Below are positions 52,201 through 61,455 of a stretch of DNA of 64,000 nucleotides, in pieces; the stretch's first letter is position 1, and the number at the start of each line of letters is the position of its first letter. Under the pieces are notes generated by a model. That model saw only the letters and a list, made by a program, of their open reading frames with translations, was not told where the DNA came from and ran no database searches. Made by a program: the position numbers and the translations under genes. Origin of the DNA: CALJFL01 sp047633055 (GTDB taxonomy: Bacteria; Pseudomonadota; Gammaproteobacteria; Pseudomonadales; Halieaceae); assembly GCA_047633055.1 (NCBI GenBank), contig JBLIEI010000009.1:1-64000 (forward strand), read 5' to 3'.

Positions 52201-52458
52201 TCAGCGCAACGCCTGCCTGACAGGCGCCAGCTTTACGCACAGAGCAAAGGCCTTAACAGTGGTCTGCACTTCTGACAGCGACGGAAAGGTGGGAGCCAGG
52301 CGAATATTAGCGTCCTGCGGATCTTTACCGTAAGGGTAGGTCGCGCCTGCCGGCGTCAAATCCAGTGAAAGCTGCTGTTCCTGTAATTCCAGATATGTCT
52401 GCTCCAGTGCGTTCAGTTCCTTTTTAAGCTGATTGGTACCGGCCTGCTCAATGTGCAC
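52201..52458 (-). pseudogene. Aminotransferase class I reduced to its two ends
   Basis: An 85-codon frame made of two pieces of one protein family. Residues 1-34 (KKELNALEQTYLELQEQQLS then LDLT) match the extreme N-terminus of the long PLP-dependent aminotransferases that begin with an LDLTRGKPS motif. Residues 36-85 (GATYPYGKDPQDANIRLAPT, FPSLSEVQTTVKAFALCVKL) match their extreme C-terminus. The middle of some 340 residues, including the PLP Lys, is missing in frame between LDLT and AGATYP. It cannot be an active aminotransferase. Confidence 0.75.
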
Positions 52459-52627
52459 TGGGTAATCCCTCTATGTACTACTATTGAGTCGATGATGACA
52501 ATTTTCAATGAACGAGTATACCGCCGCCAGTTTGACGCCGGTAAGGGGACTATTGGATTTCCGGCTTGAAAAGTCGCCTGTCTCCCCCATATCTATAGGA
52601 TGAAAATGAACATCAAGGTTGGCAACA

Positions 52628-55051
52628 ATGAGTGATCACGAATGGCCCGATGAGGCGGAACTGGTTGAACCAGAGGCCGGCGCGCATACCCCTGCAGTGG
52701 CTGACGAAGTTCTACCCGACACGCTTTACCTGATGCCCATTCCCAACCGCCCATTCTTTCCCGGGCAAGTTCAGCCGATAGCGCTGAATCCGGATGAGTG
52801 GGGCAGTACTTTGGCAGCGGTTGATGCCGCGGGCAATGGCTTGATTGGCTTGTCGTATGTAGAGGGGGCTGATCCGGACAGCACGGACAAACGAAATTTT
52901 CCCGAAATTGGTTGTGCGGTTCGTCTTCATAAACCGCCTGTGCATGCCGATAGCGCCGGTCAGTTTTTGGCGCAGGGGGTTAGTCGGTTTCGAATTGTAC
53001 GTTGGCTGAATGACAAGCCTCCTTACCTGGTGCAGGTGGAATACCCACGCAGCCAGGGAGATCGGGGCTCAGATGAAATCAAAGCCTACGCAATGGCGCT
53101 GATTAAGGAAATCAAAGAACTCATCCCGCTCAACCCACTGTACAGCGAAGAGCTGAAAACTTATCTGGCCAATTTCAATCCTAATCAGCCCAGTTTGCTG
53201 GCGGATTTCTCGGCAGCATTGACCACGGCTTCAGGGGATTCGTTACAGGAAATTCTGGATACTTTGCCGCTGCGTTCGCGCATCGAAAAGGTGCTCAAGC
53301 TGCTGCGCAAAGAGCGTGAAGTGGCTGAATTGCAGGGTCAGATCACCCGTCAGGTCAACGAAAAGGTCTCGGATCAGCAGCGCGAATTTTTTCTCCGTGA
53401 ACAGCTCAAGATCATCCAGAAAGAACTGGGTATATCGAAAGACGATCGAACCTCTGACGAGGAGACGTTTGCCGAACGTATCGCCAATCTGGAGATGCCC
53501 GAGGCTGTGGCAAAACGAATTGAAGACGAGATGCACAAGCTGTCAGTGCTAGAAGCTGGCTCGCCGGAATATGGCGTAACCCGCAACTATCTCGACTGGG
53601 CAACCTCGGTGCCCTGGGGTGTTTTATCAGAAGACAACCTGGAACTGAAATATGCTCGCACAGTGCTCAACGAACATCACGAGGGCCTCGAGGATGTAAA
53701 GGATCGCATCCTGGAATTTCTAGCCGTAGGGTCTTTTCGCGGTGAAATAGCGGGCTCCATACTGCTATTAGTTGGCCCGCCAGGTGTTGGTAAAACCAGT
53801 ATCGGTCGCTCTGTTGCCGATGCACTGGGCCGTGAATTCTATCGCTTTAGTTTGGGTGGGATGCGTGATGAAGCTGAGATTAAAGGCCATCGTCGCACGT
53901 ATATTGGCGCCATGCCGGGCAAGTTGGTGCAGGCGCTCAAGGACGTTCAGGTGTCCAATCCGGTTATTATGCTGGACGAAATCGACAAGATTGGCGCGTC
54001 CTACCAGGGCGATCCAGCCTCCGCATTGCTGGAGGTACTAGACCCTGAACAGAACAGTGAATTTCTCGACCACTATCTCGACTTGCGGCTAGATTTGTCC
54101 AAGGTGTTATTTATCTGCACCGCCAACCAACTGGATACCATACCCGGACCACTGCTGGATCGTATGGAGACCCTGCGGTTGTCGGGTTATGTGGCGGAGG
54201 AAAAGCTTTCCATTGCGCGCAAACATCTGTGGCCAAAACAGCTGGCGCGCCACGGTCTATCTGCTGGCCAACTGAAGATCAATGATGCCGGACTAAAATA
54301 TGTTATTGACTCCTATTGTCGGGAAGCGGGTGTGCGGATGCTGGAAAAACAGCTGTCTCGCATTATGCGCAAATCCATAATGCAGATTCTGGAGAGCAGA
54401 GAAGAGAGGCTGCGGGTCGGTAAAAAAGATATCGATCGACTGCTGGGCATGCCGCCGTTTCAACCAGACAAGCCCTTGCGCGGCGTGGGCGTTGCCACTG
54501 GCCTTGCATGGACTTCCATGGGCGGTGCCACCCTGGCTATTGAGTCCTCTCAAATTCACACCCTAAATCGCGGTTTCAAAATGACCGGACGGCTTGGCGA
54601 CGTGATGAAGGAATCTGCCGAAATTGCCTATAGCTACGTTGTCGGTAACCTCAAACATTATGGCTGCGATCCGGATTTCTTTGATATGAGCATGGTGCAT
54701 TTGCACGTGCCCGAAGGCGCAACTCCTAAAGATGGTCCGAGTGCTGGAGTCACTATGGCGACGGCTCTCGTTTCGTTGGCGCGTAAGGAACGTATCAAGC
54801 GGCCTTTAGCGATGACGGGTGAACTGAGTTTGACCGGGCAGGTTTTACCCGTTGGCGGTATCCGTGAAAAGGTAATTGCCGCGCGGCGTAGCAAGATCAT
54901 GGAATTAATATTGCCGCATGCGAATAAACGGGACTTTGAGGAGTTGCCGGAATATCTACGCGAGAATATTAATGTGCATTTTGCGCGAACCTATCGCGAG
55001 GTGTTCGAGTATGTGTTCCATGAGCATCGGCTGGATAAATCGCTTCATTAA
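52628..55051 (+). CDS. Lon-type ATP-dependent protease
   Basis: An 807-residue LonA protease. The N-terminal substrate domain has LYLMPIPNRPFFPGQVQPI; the AAA domain has Walker A GPPGVGKTSIG and Walker B VIMLDEIDKIGASYQGD; the protease domain has the catalytic Ser in PKDGPSAGVTMATAL and Lys in GGIREKVIAARR. The ATG at 52628 is favoured over TTG at 52619. Its location away from clpP-clpX suggests it may be a second Lon rather than the classical lon; the window cannot show this. Confidence 0.93.
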   Translation: MSDHEWPDEAELVEPEAGAHTPAVADEVLPDTLYLMPIPNRPFFPGQVQPIALNPDEWGSTLAAVDAAGNGLIGLSYVEGADPDSTDKRNFPEIGCAVRLHKPPVHADSAGQFLAQGVSRFRIVRWLNDKPPYLVQVEYPRSQGDRGSDEIKAYAMALIKEIKELIPLNPLYSEELKTYLANFNPNQPSLLADFSAALTTASGDSLQEILDTLPLRSRIEKVLKLLRKEREVAELQGQITRQVNEKVSDQQREFFLREQLKIIQKELGISKDDRTSDEETFAERIANLEMPEAVAKRIEDEMHKLSVLEAGSPEYGVTRNYLDWATSVPWGVLSEDNLELKYARTVLNEHHEGLEDVKDRILEFLAVGSFRGEIAGSILLLVGPPGVGKTSIGRSVADALGREFYRFSLGGMRDEAEIKGHRRTYIGAMPGKLVQALKDVQVSNPVIMLDEIDKIGASYQGDPASALLEVLDPEQNSEFLDHYLDLRLDLSKVLFICTANQLDTIPGPLLDRMETLRLSGYVAEEKLSIARKHLWPKQLARHGLSAGQLKINDAGLKYVIDSYCREAGVRMLEKQLSRIMRKSIMQILESREERLRVGKKDIDRLLGMPPFQPDKPLRGVGVATGLAWTSMGGATLAIESSQIHTLNRGFKMTGRLGDVMKESAEIAYSYVVGNLKHYGCDPDFFDMSMVHLHVPEGATPKDGPSAGVTMATALVSLARKERIKRPLAMTGELSLTGQVLPVGGIREKVIAARRSKIMELILPHANKRDFEELPEYLRENINVHFARTYREVFEYVFHEHRLDKSLH

Positions 55052-55096
55052 TTACTAACATTCAGGCGGCTGTGCAGCGCGCAATGTCTGCCTCTG

Positions 55097-56095
55097 CTAG
55101 GAGTCTAAAGGTCTCCACTTTCCTGGTGCCGTGGCGGTCACTACAGCCCTGGTCGGAGCGGGATGCCCCTCAACAGTTCTCGAATTATCAACCGGATCCA
55201 GAAAATCACTCAAAGAATGAAACGTCATCCAATCGGTAGAACGCTGTTCTTCTGTTGAGGTGGCATTCACGTCAATGACCTGTGGGTTTTCAAAACCCAC
55301 TTTTTCCAGCCAAATCTTCAAGGTATCAGTACTAGGCAAAAACCAGACGTTGCCCATGCGGGCATAACGGCCTGTGGGTAAGAGCGTATCGCCTGGGCCG
55401 CCTTCGATAATCAGTGTTTCCAACACCAGCTGGCCGCCGGGGCGGAGACTATCGCGCAGTTCCATCAAGTGATCCATGGGGGAGCGGCGGTGGTATAAAA
55501 CCCCCATTGAAAATACGGTATCAAACGCTTTTAGCTTAGGTGGCAGGTGCTCGATACCCAGGGGCAGCACCCAGATATTACTTTGTTGCAGGTACTTTTG
55601 CAGTGCCCAGAATTGCACAACGAACAGGGGAGTGGGGTCTATGCCGATGACTTCGCGGGCACCCTCGCCGAGCATACGCCAGCAGTGGTAGCCGCTGCCG
55701 CAGCCGACGTCGAGTACCCGCCTGCCGGTGAGGTTGTCGACGCTGTCGCGCAGGCGATCCCATTTCCAGTCGGAGCGCCACTCGGTGTCAATGTGTTGGC
55801 CGAAAAGTTCATAGGGGCCTTTACGCCAGGGATGCAGGTCTTTCAGTGCTGTTTCGAGTTGATCACTTAACTGTTCGGGCAATGGGGATTGACTGCTGGC
55901 ACCGACTTTTGAGTTGTTGATCTGCACGGCGTCAACGTCGATATCGGGGAGAGCGTCGAGTGCCTGTAGCCAACGAGCCAGATCGCCATAGCGCTTCCGC
56001 GAAAGTCCGGCGGCAATCTGTTCGGGTAGTAAAGTGGCCCAGGGAGATAAATCGCCATCGCTCCACTCAGTGATTAGTCTCTGATAGTCGATCAT
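55097..56095 (-). CDS. cmoB: tRNA 5-carboxymethoxyuridine synthase CmoB
   Basis: Transfers a carboxymethyl group from carboxy-SAM to 5-hydroxyuridine 34 of tRNA. A 332-residue protein with RKGPYELFGQHIDTEWRSDW, the SAM loop LDVGCGSGYHCWRMLGEGA and SMGVLYHRRSPMDHL. It overlaps cmoA by 4 bases; the pair makes the cmo5U pathway. Confidence 0.96.
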   Translation of the reverse strand: MIDYQRLITEWSDGDLSPWATLLPEQIAAGLSRKRYGDLARWLQALDALPDIDVDAVQINNSKVGASSQSPLPEQLSDQLETALKDLHPWRKGPYELFGQHIDTEWRSDWKWDRLRDSVDNLTGRRVLDVGCGSGYHCWRMLGEGAREVIGIDPTPLFVVQFWALQKYLQQSNIWVLPLGIEHLPPKLKAFDTVFSMGVLYHRRSPMDHLMELRDSLRPGGQLVLETLIIEGGPGDTLLPTGRYARMGNVWFLPSTDTLKIWLEKVGFENPQVIDVNATSTEEQRSTDWMTFHSLSDFLDPVDNSRTVEGHPAPTRAVVTATAPGKWRPLDS

Positions 56096-56823
56096 TTCAG
56101 CGCGACGAGAGAGGCGAAGTTAAAGCACTGAAACCAGACGTCGCAGCTGCTGAATCCAGCCTGGGCGATACGCTGGCGGTGTTGTTTAAGGGTTTCAGGG
56201 ATGAGTACATCTTCGATCGAGTCACGTTTTTGCGCGATCTCCAGATCACTGTAACCGTTTGCCCGTTTGAACTCGTGATGAAGGTCAATGTTGAGTTGAT
56301 CCAGGTGGGGATCTTCAAAGACGACTTTCTCGGACAGCACCATGATGCCGCCCGGGCGAAGGCCACTGTAAATGTTGCGTATGACGTTGTCCCGCTGCGC
56401 CTGCTCGACAAATTGTAGCGTGAAGTTCAGGACCACCACGGAGGCGTTGATAATCTCCACCTCCTGCAACGGTTTGCAGATCAATTCTACCGGTGTGTCA
56501 TGGGTGTCTGTGTCGACGATGTTGCGACAGCGCTCCAGCATGGGCTGGGAGGTGTCGACGCCGACTATGGTGCAGTCTGGCACTTGCAGGTTCTGACGCA
56601 TGGCCAGACTCGAAGCGCCCAAGGAACAGCCAAGATCGTATAAGTGACTGCCGGCTGTTGCGTAGCGCGCAGCTAGCAAGCCTGTCATTGCTACGATAGT
56701 GGGATAGCCAGGGACCGACCGTTTGATCATGTTCGGAAACACGCTGGCCACTTTATCGTCGAACACAAACAATCCTGGAGCGGCAAGGGCCTCGGCGTAC
56801 AGGGTATCGCGCTTATCGCTCAC
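56092..56823 (-). CDS. cmoA: Carboxy-SAM synthase CmoA
   Basis: Converts SAM and prephenate to carboxy-SAM. A 243-residue methyltransferase-fold protein with FDDKVASVFPNMIKRSVPGY, the loop LYDLGCSLGASSLAMRQ, and LNFTLQFVEQAQRDNVI. The overlap with cmoB implies co-expression. Confidence 0.96.
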   Translation of the reverse strand: MSDKRDTLYAEALAAPGLFVFDDKVASVFPNMIKRSVPGYPTIVAMTGLLAARYATAGSHLYDLGCSLGASSLAMRQNLQVPDCTIVGVDTSQPMLERCRNIVDTDTHDTPVELICKPLQEVEIINASVVVLNFTLQFVEQAQRDNVIRNIYSGLRPGGIMVLSEKVVFEDPHLDQLNIDLHHEFKRANGYSDLEIAQKRDSIEDVLIPETLKQHRQRIAQAGFSSCDVWFQCFNFASLVALK

Positions 56824-56880
56824 AGAGGTGCTCGGTCTGACTGTGCACCCGCGAGAGGCGCAGTGAGGGTGGAGGCCTGT

Positions 56881-57066
56881 TTAGTTGGCGCTTCGAACCA
56901 ACTTGGCTTCTTCGCTTGCAGCGGGACTGCCCGCACGCGTACTCGGATTGAAATGTGCAAAGTGAGTCGCGCATTCGGTCTCTGTTGGATTCTGTTTGTC
57001 GGGGGCAAATTTTATGCTGCGCATAAACTCGACTAATGTTGTTTTGCCCTGGTCACGTCTTTTCAT
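56881..57066 (-). CDS. Small hypothetical protein
   Basis: A 61-residue frame from ATG 57066: MKRRDQGKTTLVEFMRSIKF, then TECATHFAHFNPSTRAG. Soluble and basic at the start, no domain recognised. It lies on the same strand just upstream of cmoA. Another frame overlaps it; codon content makes this one more plausible, but it could be chance. Confidence 0.4.
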   Translation of the reverse strand: MKRRDQGKTTLVEFMRSIKFAPDKQNPTETECATHFAHFNPSTRAGSPAASEEAKLVRSAN

Positions 57067-57179
57067 GGGTGCTCTATGTGTACAGTTAAATGTTCTTAAG
57101 TCTGAGTGTAATCATATCGCCCTAACAAGTAGCGTAACAAATGCCTACATTTAATGTGAAATAAGCCCGCTGTGCAGAT

Positions 57180-57752
57180 CTATTTCTCTTTCAGTGCATC
57201 CTCCAGCTTGGGAAGTAGTTCAAACAACTCTGGTTTGTTGGATTTAATCTCATCTGCACTAAGCCCATGAAGCTCGTGTGGGAAAATCAGCCATTGATCT
57301 GTTTCGTGGACGTAGTAGTCGGGTACGCGCTCGCTCTGGTTTTTGGTTGGCTTGTAGTAGGGGGTGGCGATCCGGATTTCTGGCGTGTTCTTTTTGCAGG
57401 CCCTTTTCAAATCAGTAATCGCCTGCTGGATCGACAGGCCGGTATCATGCACATCGTCTACGAATAAAAGTGAGTCCTCTGCTTCCAGTCGTTTGATAAC
57501 ATAATTCAGGCCGTGAACCAGAACATGGCGACTGCGCTCGTCAATGCCGGAGTATGAGGAGGTGCGAATCGAGATATGGTCGGCCTCTACGCCCAGTACA
57601 TCCAGTAATTCTTGCACAGCAATCCCTACCGGTGCGCCACCGCGCCAGACGCCGACGATATAGTTGGGTCGATAGCCGCTCTGGTAAACCTGCCAGGCAA
57701 GTTTGAAAGAGTCTTCTAGTAATTGCTGCGCACTGATGTAGTGCTTTTCCAT
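57180..57752 (-). CDS. Phosphoribosyltransferase (hypoxanthine/xanthine type)
   Basis: A 190-residue purine phosphoribosyltransferase. The PRPP-binding loop is LLFVDDVHDTGLSIQQAI (about residues 88-105), and VGVWRGGAPVGIAVQELL gives the pyrophosphate loop. The C-terminus with TPYYKPTKNQ and DQWLIFPHEL is typical of the archaeal-like Hpt/Gpt group. The ATG at 57752 (MEKHYISAQQLLEDS) is favoured over an upstream codon at 57806. Confidence 0.85.
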   Translation of the reverse strand: MEKHYISAQQLLEDSFKLAWQVYQSGYRPNYIVGVWRGGAPVGIAVQELLDVLGVEADHISIRTSSYSGIDERSRHVLVHGLNYVIKRLEAEDSLLFVDDVHDTGLSIQQAITDLKRACKKNTPEIRIATPYYKPTKNQSERVPDYYVHETDQWLIFPHELHGLSADEIKSNKPELFELLPKLEDALKEK

Positions 57753-57992
57753 AATGAGTGAGTGTCCTGTTGTTAGTATTTGACAGATAGCTTGCGAGGT
57801 TAGCACAGCGTCGGCAGCTTGCCCCGTGTTCGTGAATGTGGAATTTTGAAGAGCAACAAAGCAAATGTCGATATACTGTCAGCCGGGCCGGCTATTCGCA
57901 GCACTTATTCGCCGACCGAGCGACTTGAAATTGAAACCGTGACCTCCTTCTGGCGGACATGTCATTAACGAGAATTACGAAGGAATTGAGTT

Positions 57993-59180
57993 ATGTTGGA
58001 CGTATTAGGGCAACTCCCCATGGACGCTATTCTGGGGCTGGCACAGTTGGCGCGGGCCGACCAGAACCCGGATAAGGTGGACCTTACCGTCGGTATTTAT
58101 ATGAATGAGCAGGGGATTTGTCCTGTGTTTGACGCCATTCAACAGGCGCAACAGGCAGTGACAGCTGAAGAAATCACCAAGGCCTATATGCCGCCGGCCG
58201 GTGACGCTGATTTTAATACTGGGATGCAGAAGTTGGTGCTGGGCGAAAACAGCGCTGCTCTGCTGGCGGGTCGTGTCGCCAGTGTGCAGACTCCGGGGGG
58301 GTGCGGTGCACTGCGTATTGGTGCGGAAATCATTCAGGCGGCGAATCCTGGTGCCCGGGTCTGGATCAGTGACCCCACTTGGCCGGTACATATTCCGCTG
58401 ATCGGCAGCGTCGGCTTATCCTTCGAGACCTATCGCTACTACGAGCCGGCGAGTCACGGGGTGAATTTCCAGGGAATGGTAGACGACCTAAAGGGTGCGA
58501 AGGCCGATGACGTTGTTTTGTTGCATGGTTGTTGCCACAACCCTAGCGGGGCTGATCTAAACATGGAACAGTGGGGCGTGATTGCCGATATGGCAGAGGC
58601 GCAGGGGTTTACGCCCTTTATAGACACCGCCTACCAGGGGCTTGGCTTGAGCCTCGATGAAGATGCAGCAGGACTGCGATTACTGGCTGAAAGACTTCCG
58701 GAACTGATTATCGCCGCCTCCTGCTCGAAAAATATGGGTCTGTACCGCGAGCGCACTGGCGCAGCTATTTTTGTTTGTAAGGACCAGATAAGTGCCCAGG
58801 CAGTGGCCAGCCAGACCCTGGTGGCCGCTCGCAGAATCTACTCGATGCCGCCTGCACATGGCGCGCTGTTGGCTGCTCGTATACTCACTGACGCTTCGTT
58901 GAATGCCAATTGGCGAGCTGAGCTTGAGCAGATGTGCCAGCGAATCAACGCGCTGCGGGCGCAGTTGGTGGCTAAGCTTGAGACGGCCACCAATCAGGAT
59001 TTCGGTTTTATTCAGCGGGAAAAGGGTATGTTTTCTTTTCTTGGCCTTAGCGCTGAGCAGGCCCAGCGACTGCGCAAGGAACACAGCGTTTATATGCTGG
59101 ATTCCTCAAGAATTAATGTTGCGGGGGTTAATGCGAGCAATATTGACGCCCTGGCTAAAGGCGTGGCTGCCGTAATGTAG
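57993..59180 (+). CDS. Aromatic/aspartate aminotransferase family (TyrB type)
   Basis: A 395-residue PLP-dependent aminotransferase of the AspC/TyrB group. DPNPDKVDLTVGIY-like DQNPDKVDLTVGIYMNEQG, TPGGCGALRIGAEI, LHGCCHNPSGADL, and the Schiff-base Lys in SCSKNMGLYRERTGA are visible. Aspartate, tyrosine or phenylalanine are likely substrates. AAGGAATTGAG precedes the ATG at 57993. The stop abuts the convergent ABC-F gene. Confidence 0.92.
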   Translation: MLDVLGQLPMDAILGLAQLARADQNPDKVDLTVGIYMNEQGICPVFDAIQQAQQAVTAEEITKAYMPPAGDADFNTGMQKLVLGENSAALLAGRVASVQTPGGCGALRIGAEIIQAANPGARVWISDPTWPVHIPLIGSVGLSFETYRYYEPASHGVNFQGMVDDLKGAKADDVVLLHGCCHNPSGADLNMEQWGVIADMAEAQGFTPFIDTAYQGLGLSLDEDAAGLRLLAERLPELIIAASCSKNMGLYRERTGAAIFVCKDQISAQAVASQTLVAARRIYSMPPAHGALLAARILTDASLNANWRAELEQMCQRINALRAQLVAKLETATNQDFGFIQREKGMFSFLGLSAEQAQRLRKEHSVYMLDSSRINVAGVNASNIDALAKGVAAVM

Positions 59181-61070
59181 CTAGCCGTCGAGTTCACCCC
59201 AACGCTCGAAGGCTGTTTCTAGTTCTGCCTGTGATTCACTCAGCGCTTTCAGGGTCGTCTCGTTGGTCGCGCGGTCCCCCTGATAAAACTCGGGATGGGC
59301 AACAGTTTGCTCCAGCTCCAAGATCTTGTTTTCCAGGGTTTCGATAGTCAGTGGCAGACTGTCCAGCTCGCGTTTAGCCTTGTAAGACAGCTTGCGTTTT
59401 ACGGGTGTTGCCGCGATGTCGGAGGCGGCTGACTCAGCTTGAGCTTTGACGGCTGCGACACTGGTTTGTTCGAACACCTCCTGCAGCTTGCCACCGCGTC
59501 CCTCCCAGTCACGATATCCCCCGGCGTGCTCAGTGACGACACCATCGCCCTCCAGCACCAATAGGCCGGTCACCACGTTGTCCATAAAATCCCGGTCGTG
59601 GCTGACCAGAATAACCGTGCCGTCGAATTCCAGCAGAATCTCTTCGAGTAGCTCCAGCGTTTCGATATCGAGATCATTGGTGGGTTCGTCCAACACCAAT
59701 AAATTGGCCGGTTTGCTAAACAGTCTGGCGAGAATGGCACGATTTTGTTCACCGCCGGACAATGCCTTTACGGGGGTTCGAACCCGCTCAGGGCTGAATA
59801 AAAAGTCACCCAGATAAGAGATGGCGTGGCGGCGCTTGCCATTGAGCTCAATAAACTCCTGGCCGCCACATATATTGTCGATCAGGTTGCGTTCGGGGTC
59901 CAGGTGATCCCGTAGTTGGTCGGAGTAAGCGATCTCCAGTTTGCTGCCTAATTTGACTATGCCGCTGTCTGGCTGCAATTGTCCCAACAAAATTTTAACC
60001 AGAGTGGATTTTCCCGCGCCATTGGCACCGACAATGCCAATTCGGTCTCCACGCTGAATAATTGCAGAAAAGTCTCGCAGAATGCGCTGCTTGCCATAGG
60101 TCTGATTCACATCCTTCAGCTCAGCCACGATTTTGCCGGACTTGCTGGCGTCTTCAACACCGAAAGCGGCCTTACCCGTGCGATTCCGACGATCGCTGCG
60201 CTCACCGCGCATGGCCTCCAAGGCTCTCACCCGGCCTTCATTGCGAGTACGACGTGCTTTGATGCCCTGCCGTATCCATACTTCTTCCTGTGCCAGTCGC
60301 TTGTCAAACAGTGCGTTGGCGCGTTCCTCTGACAGCAGTTCCTGTTCGCGATGTTTAAGAAAGCTTTGATAGTCACCCTCAAGTAGGGTCAGCTTTCCGC
60401 GGTCCAATTCGGCGATACTGGTCACCACATTTTGCAGAAACCGCCGATCGTGAGTGATCAGGATAAGTGCGCCACGGTATTGCCTGAGTTGTGCTTCCAG
60501 CCATTCAATCGCCGGTATATCGAGATGGTTGGTGGGTTCGTCCAGCAGCAGAATGTCTGGCTGGCATACCAACGCCCGGGCCAGCGCAACGCGCTTGCGC
60601 CAGCCGCCCGAGAGCTCGGCAAGCTTGGCATCTGCCGGCAACTGCAACTGACTAAGAGTCGTTTCTACCCGTTGCTGAAGGTTCCAGCCGTCCACCCCTT
60701 CCAGCTTCTGCTGAACCCGCGACAGGGCGTCCATGTCTACTTCATTGCCTGCCAGCAGCAGCTGATGGTACTGATTGATAAATTCTCCGGCCTCTTCGAG
60801 TCCGCCAGCAACTACCTCATACACACTGGCATCGTCAGAACTCGGCAGGGTTTGCTCCAGTCGGGCCAGCCGCGTGCCAGGCCGCAGCCAGACTTCGCCG
60901 CTGTCGGGCGTAATGTCCCCGGCCAGAATTTTGAGCAGCGTTGTCTTGCCCGCGCCATTTCGGCCGAGCAAGCCCAGTTTGTCTCCGCGCCGAATATTAA
61001 GTTCGACGCCATCGAGTAAAACCTGGGTCCCGTAGTGTAAATCGACTTGGTCGAGGCGTAGTAATGGCAT
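59181..61070 (-). CDS. uup: ABC-F family ATPase (Uup-like)
   Basis: Cytoplasmic, soluble protein of 629 residues with two ABC domains and no membrane part. Domain 1: GRNGAGKTTLLKILAGD, LSGGWRKRVALARAL, LLLDEPTNHLDI. Domain 2: GANGAGKSTLVKILLGQ, LSGGEQNRAILARL, LVLDEPTNDLDI. The interdomain linker and a C-terminal coiled coil (LDSLPLTIETLENKILELEQ) are those of Uup. Uup-type proteins act on ribosomes or branched DNA. Confidence 0.93.
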   Translation of the reverse strand: MPLLRLDQVDLHYGTQVLLDGVELNIRRGDKLGLLGRNGAGKTTLLKILAGDITPDSGEVWLRPGTRLARLEQTLPSSDDASVYEVVAGGLEEAGEFINQYHQLLLAGNEVDMDALSRVQQKLEGVDGWNLQQRVETTLSQLQLPADAKLAELSGGWRKRVALARALVCQPDILLLDEPTNHLDIPAIEWLEAQLRQYRGALILITHDRRFLQNVVTSIAELDRGKLTLLEGDYQSFLKHREQELLSEERANALFDKRLAQEEVWIRQGIKARRTRNEGRVRALEAMRGERSDRRNRTGKAAFGVEDASKSGKIVAELKDVNQTYGKQRILRDFSAIIQRGDRIGIVGANGAGKSTLVKILLGQLQPDSGIVKLGSKLEIAYSDQLRDHLDPERNLIDNICGGQEFIELNGKRRHAISYLGDFLFSPERVRTPVKALSGGEQNRAILARLFSKPANLLVLDEPTNDLDIETLELLEEILLEFDGTVILVSHDRDFMDNVVTGLLVLEGDGVVTEHAGGYRDWEGRGGKLQEVFEQTSVAAVKAQAESAASDIAATPVKRKLSYKAKRELDSLPLTIETLENKILELEQTVAHPEFYQGDRATNETTLKALSESQAELETAFERWGELDG

Positions 61071-61455
61071 GGGGCGGGAGTGTGGCGGCAGATTGCCATT
61101 ATGTCAGCTTTTCCTATTGGCAATGTTGCAGGTATTTAGGATTGTTTAAATGTGTCGTCCTGTGGCTCTTGCTTATTTTGTGGCATCTGATCCTGCGCTT
61201 AGTCCATTCTGCCGGCCGTGAGCGGGACAGTGTTTCTCAGTTGTTCCACAATGTTGGCTTGGCGAGAAAGGCTGTCCCGCTCGCGTCCCCGGGGGCCAAC
61301 ATCGGCCGCTGGCGACATCTCGAAGAAAAATGCGCAGCGACCCCCGTTAATAGCGAAAGATCTCAAAAAATGGGCTCACATCTTCTTTGCCCGCGTATTT
61401 CGGTTATCATTTGGCGCTTCGAAACTGATTTGTCCCTAACCGGGCTACTAAAACT
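61071..61455. other. Intergenic region between uup and ctaA with a long inverted repeat
   Basis: No gene seen in these 385 bases. GAGCGGGACAG (61220-61230) and CTGTCCCGCTC (61272-61282) are perfect inverse complements, and the stem continues inwards through two mismatches into TTTCTC / GAGAAA. The roughly 25-base loop holds a small TTGT-TCC-ACAA hairpin. There is no T run. It lies 174 bases upstream of ctaA and 150 upstream of uup. Confidence 0.65.

Noticed and set aside
56820..57008. Second frame overlapping the small gene upstream of cmoA
   Set aside because: Less protein-like than the frame ending at 56881, and it overlaps the cmoA start.
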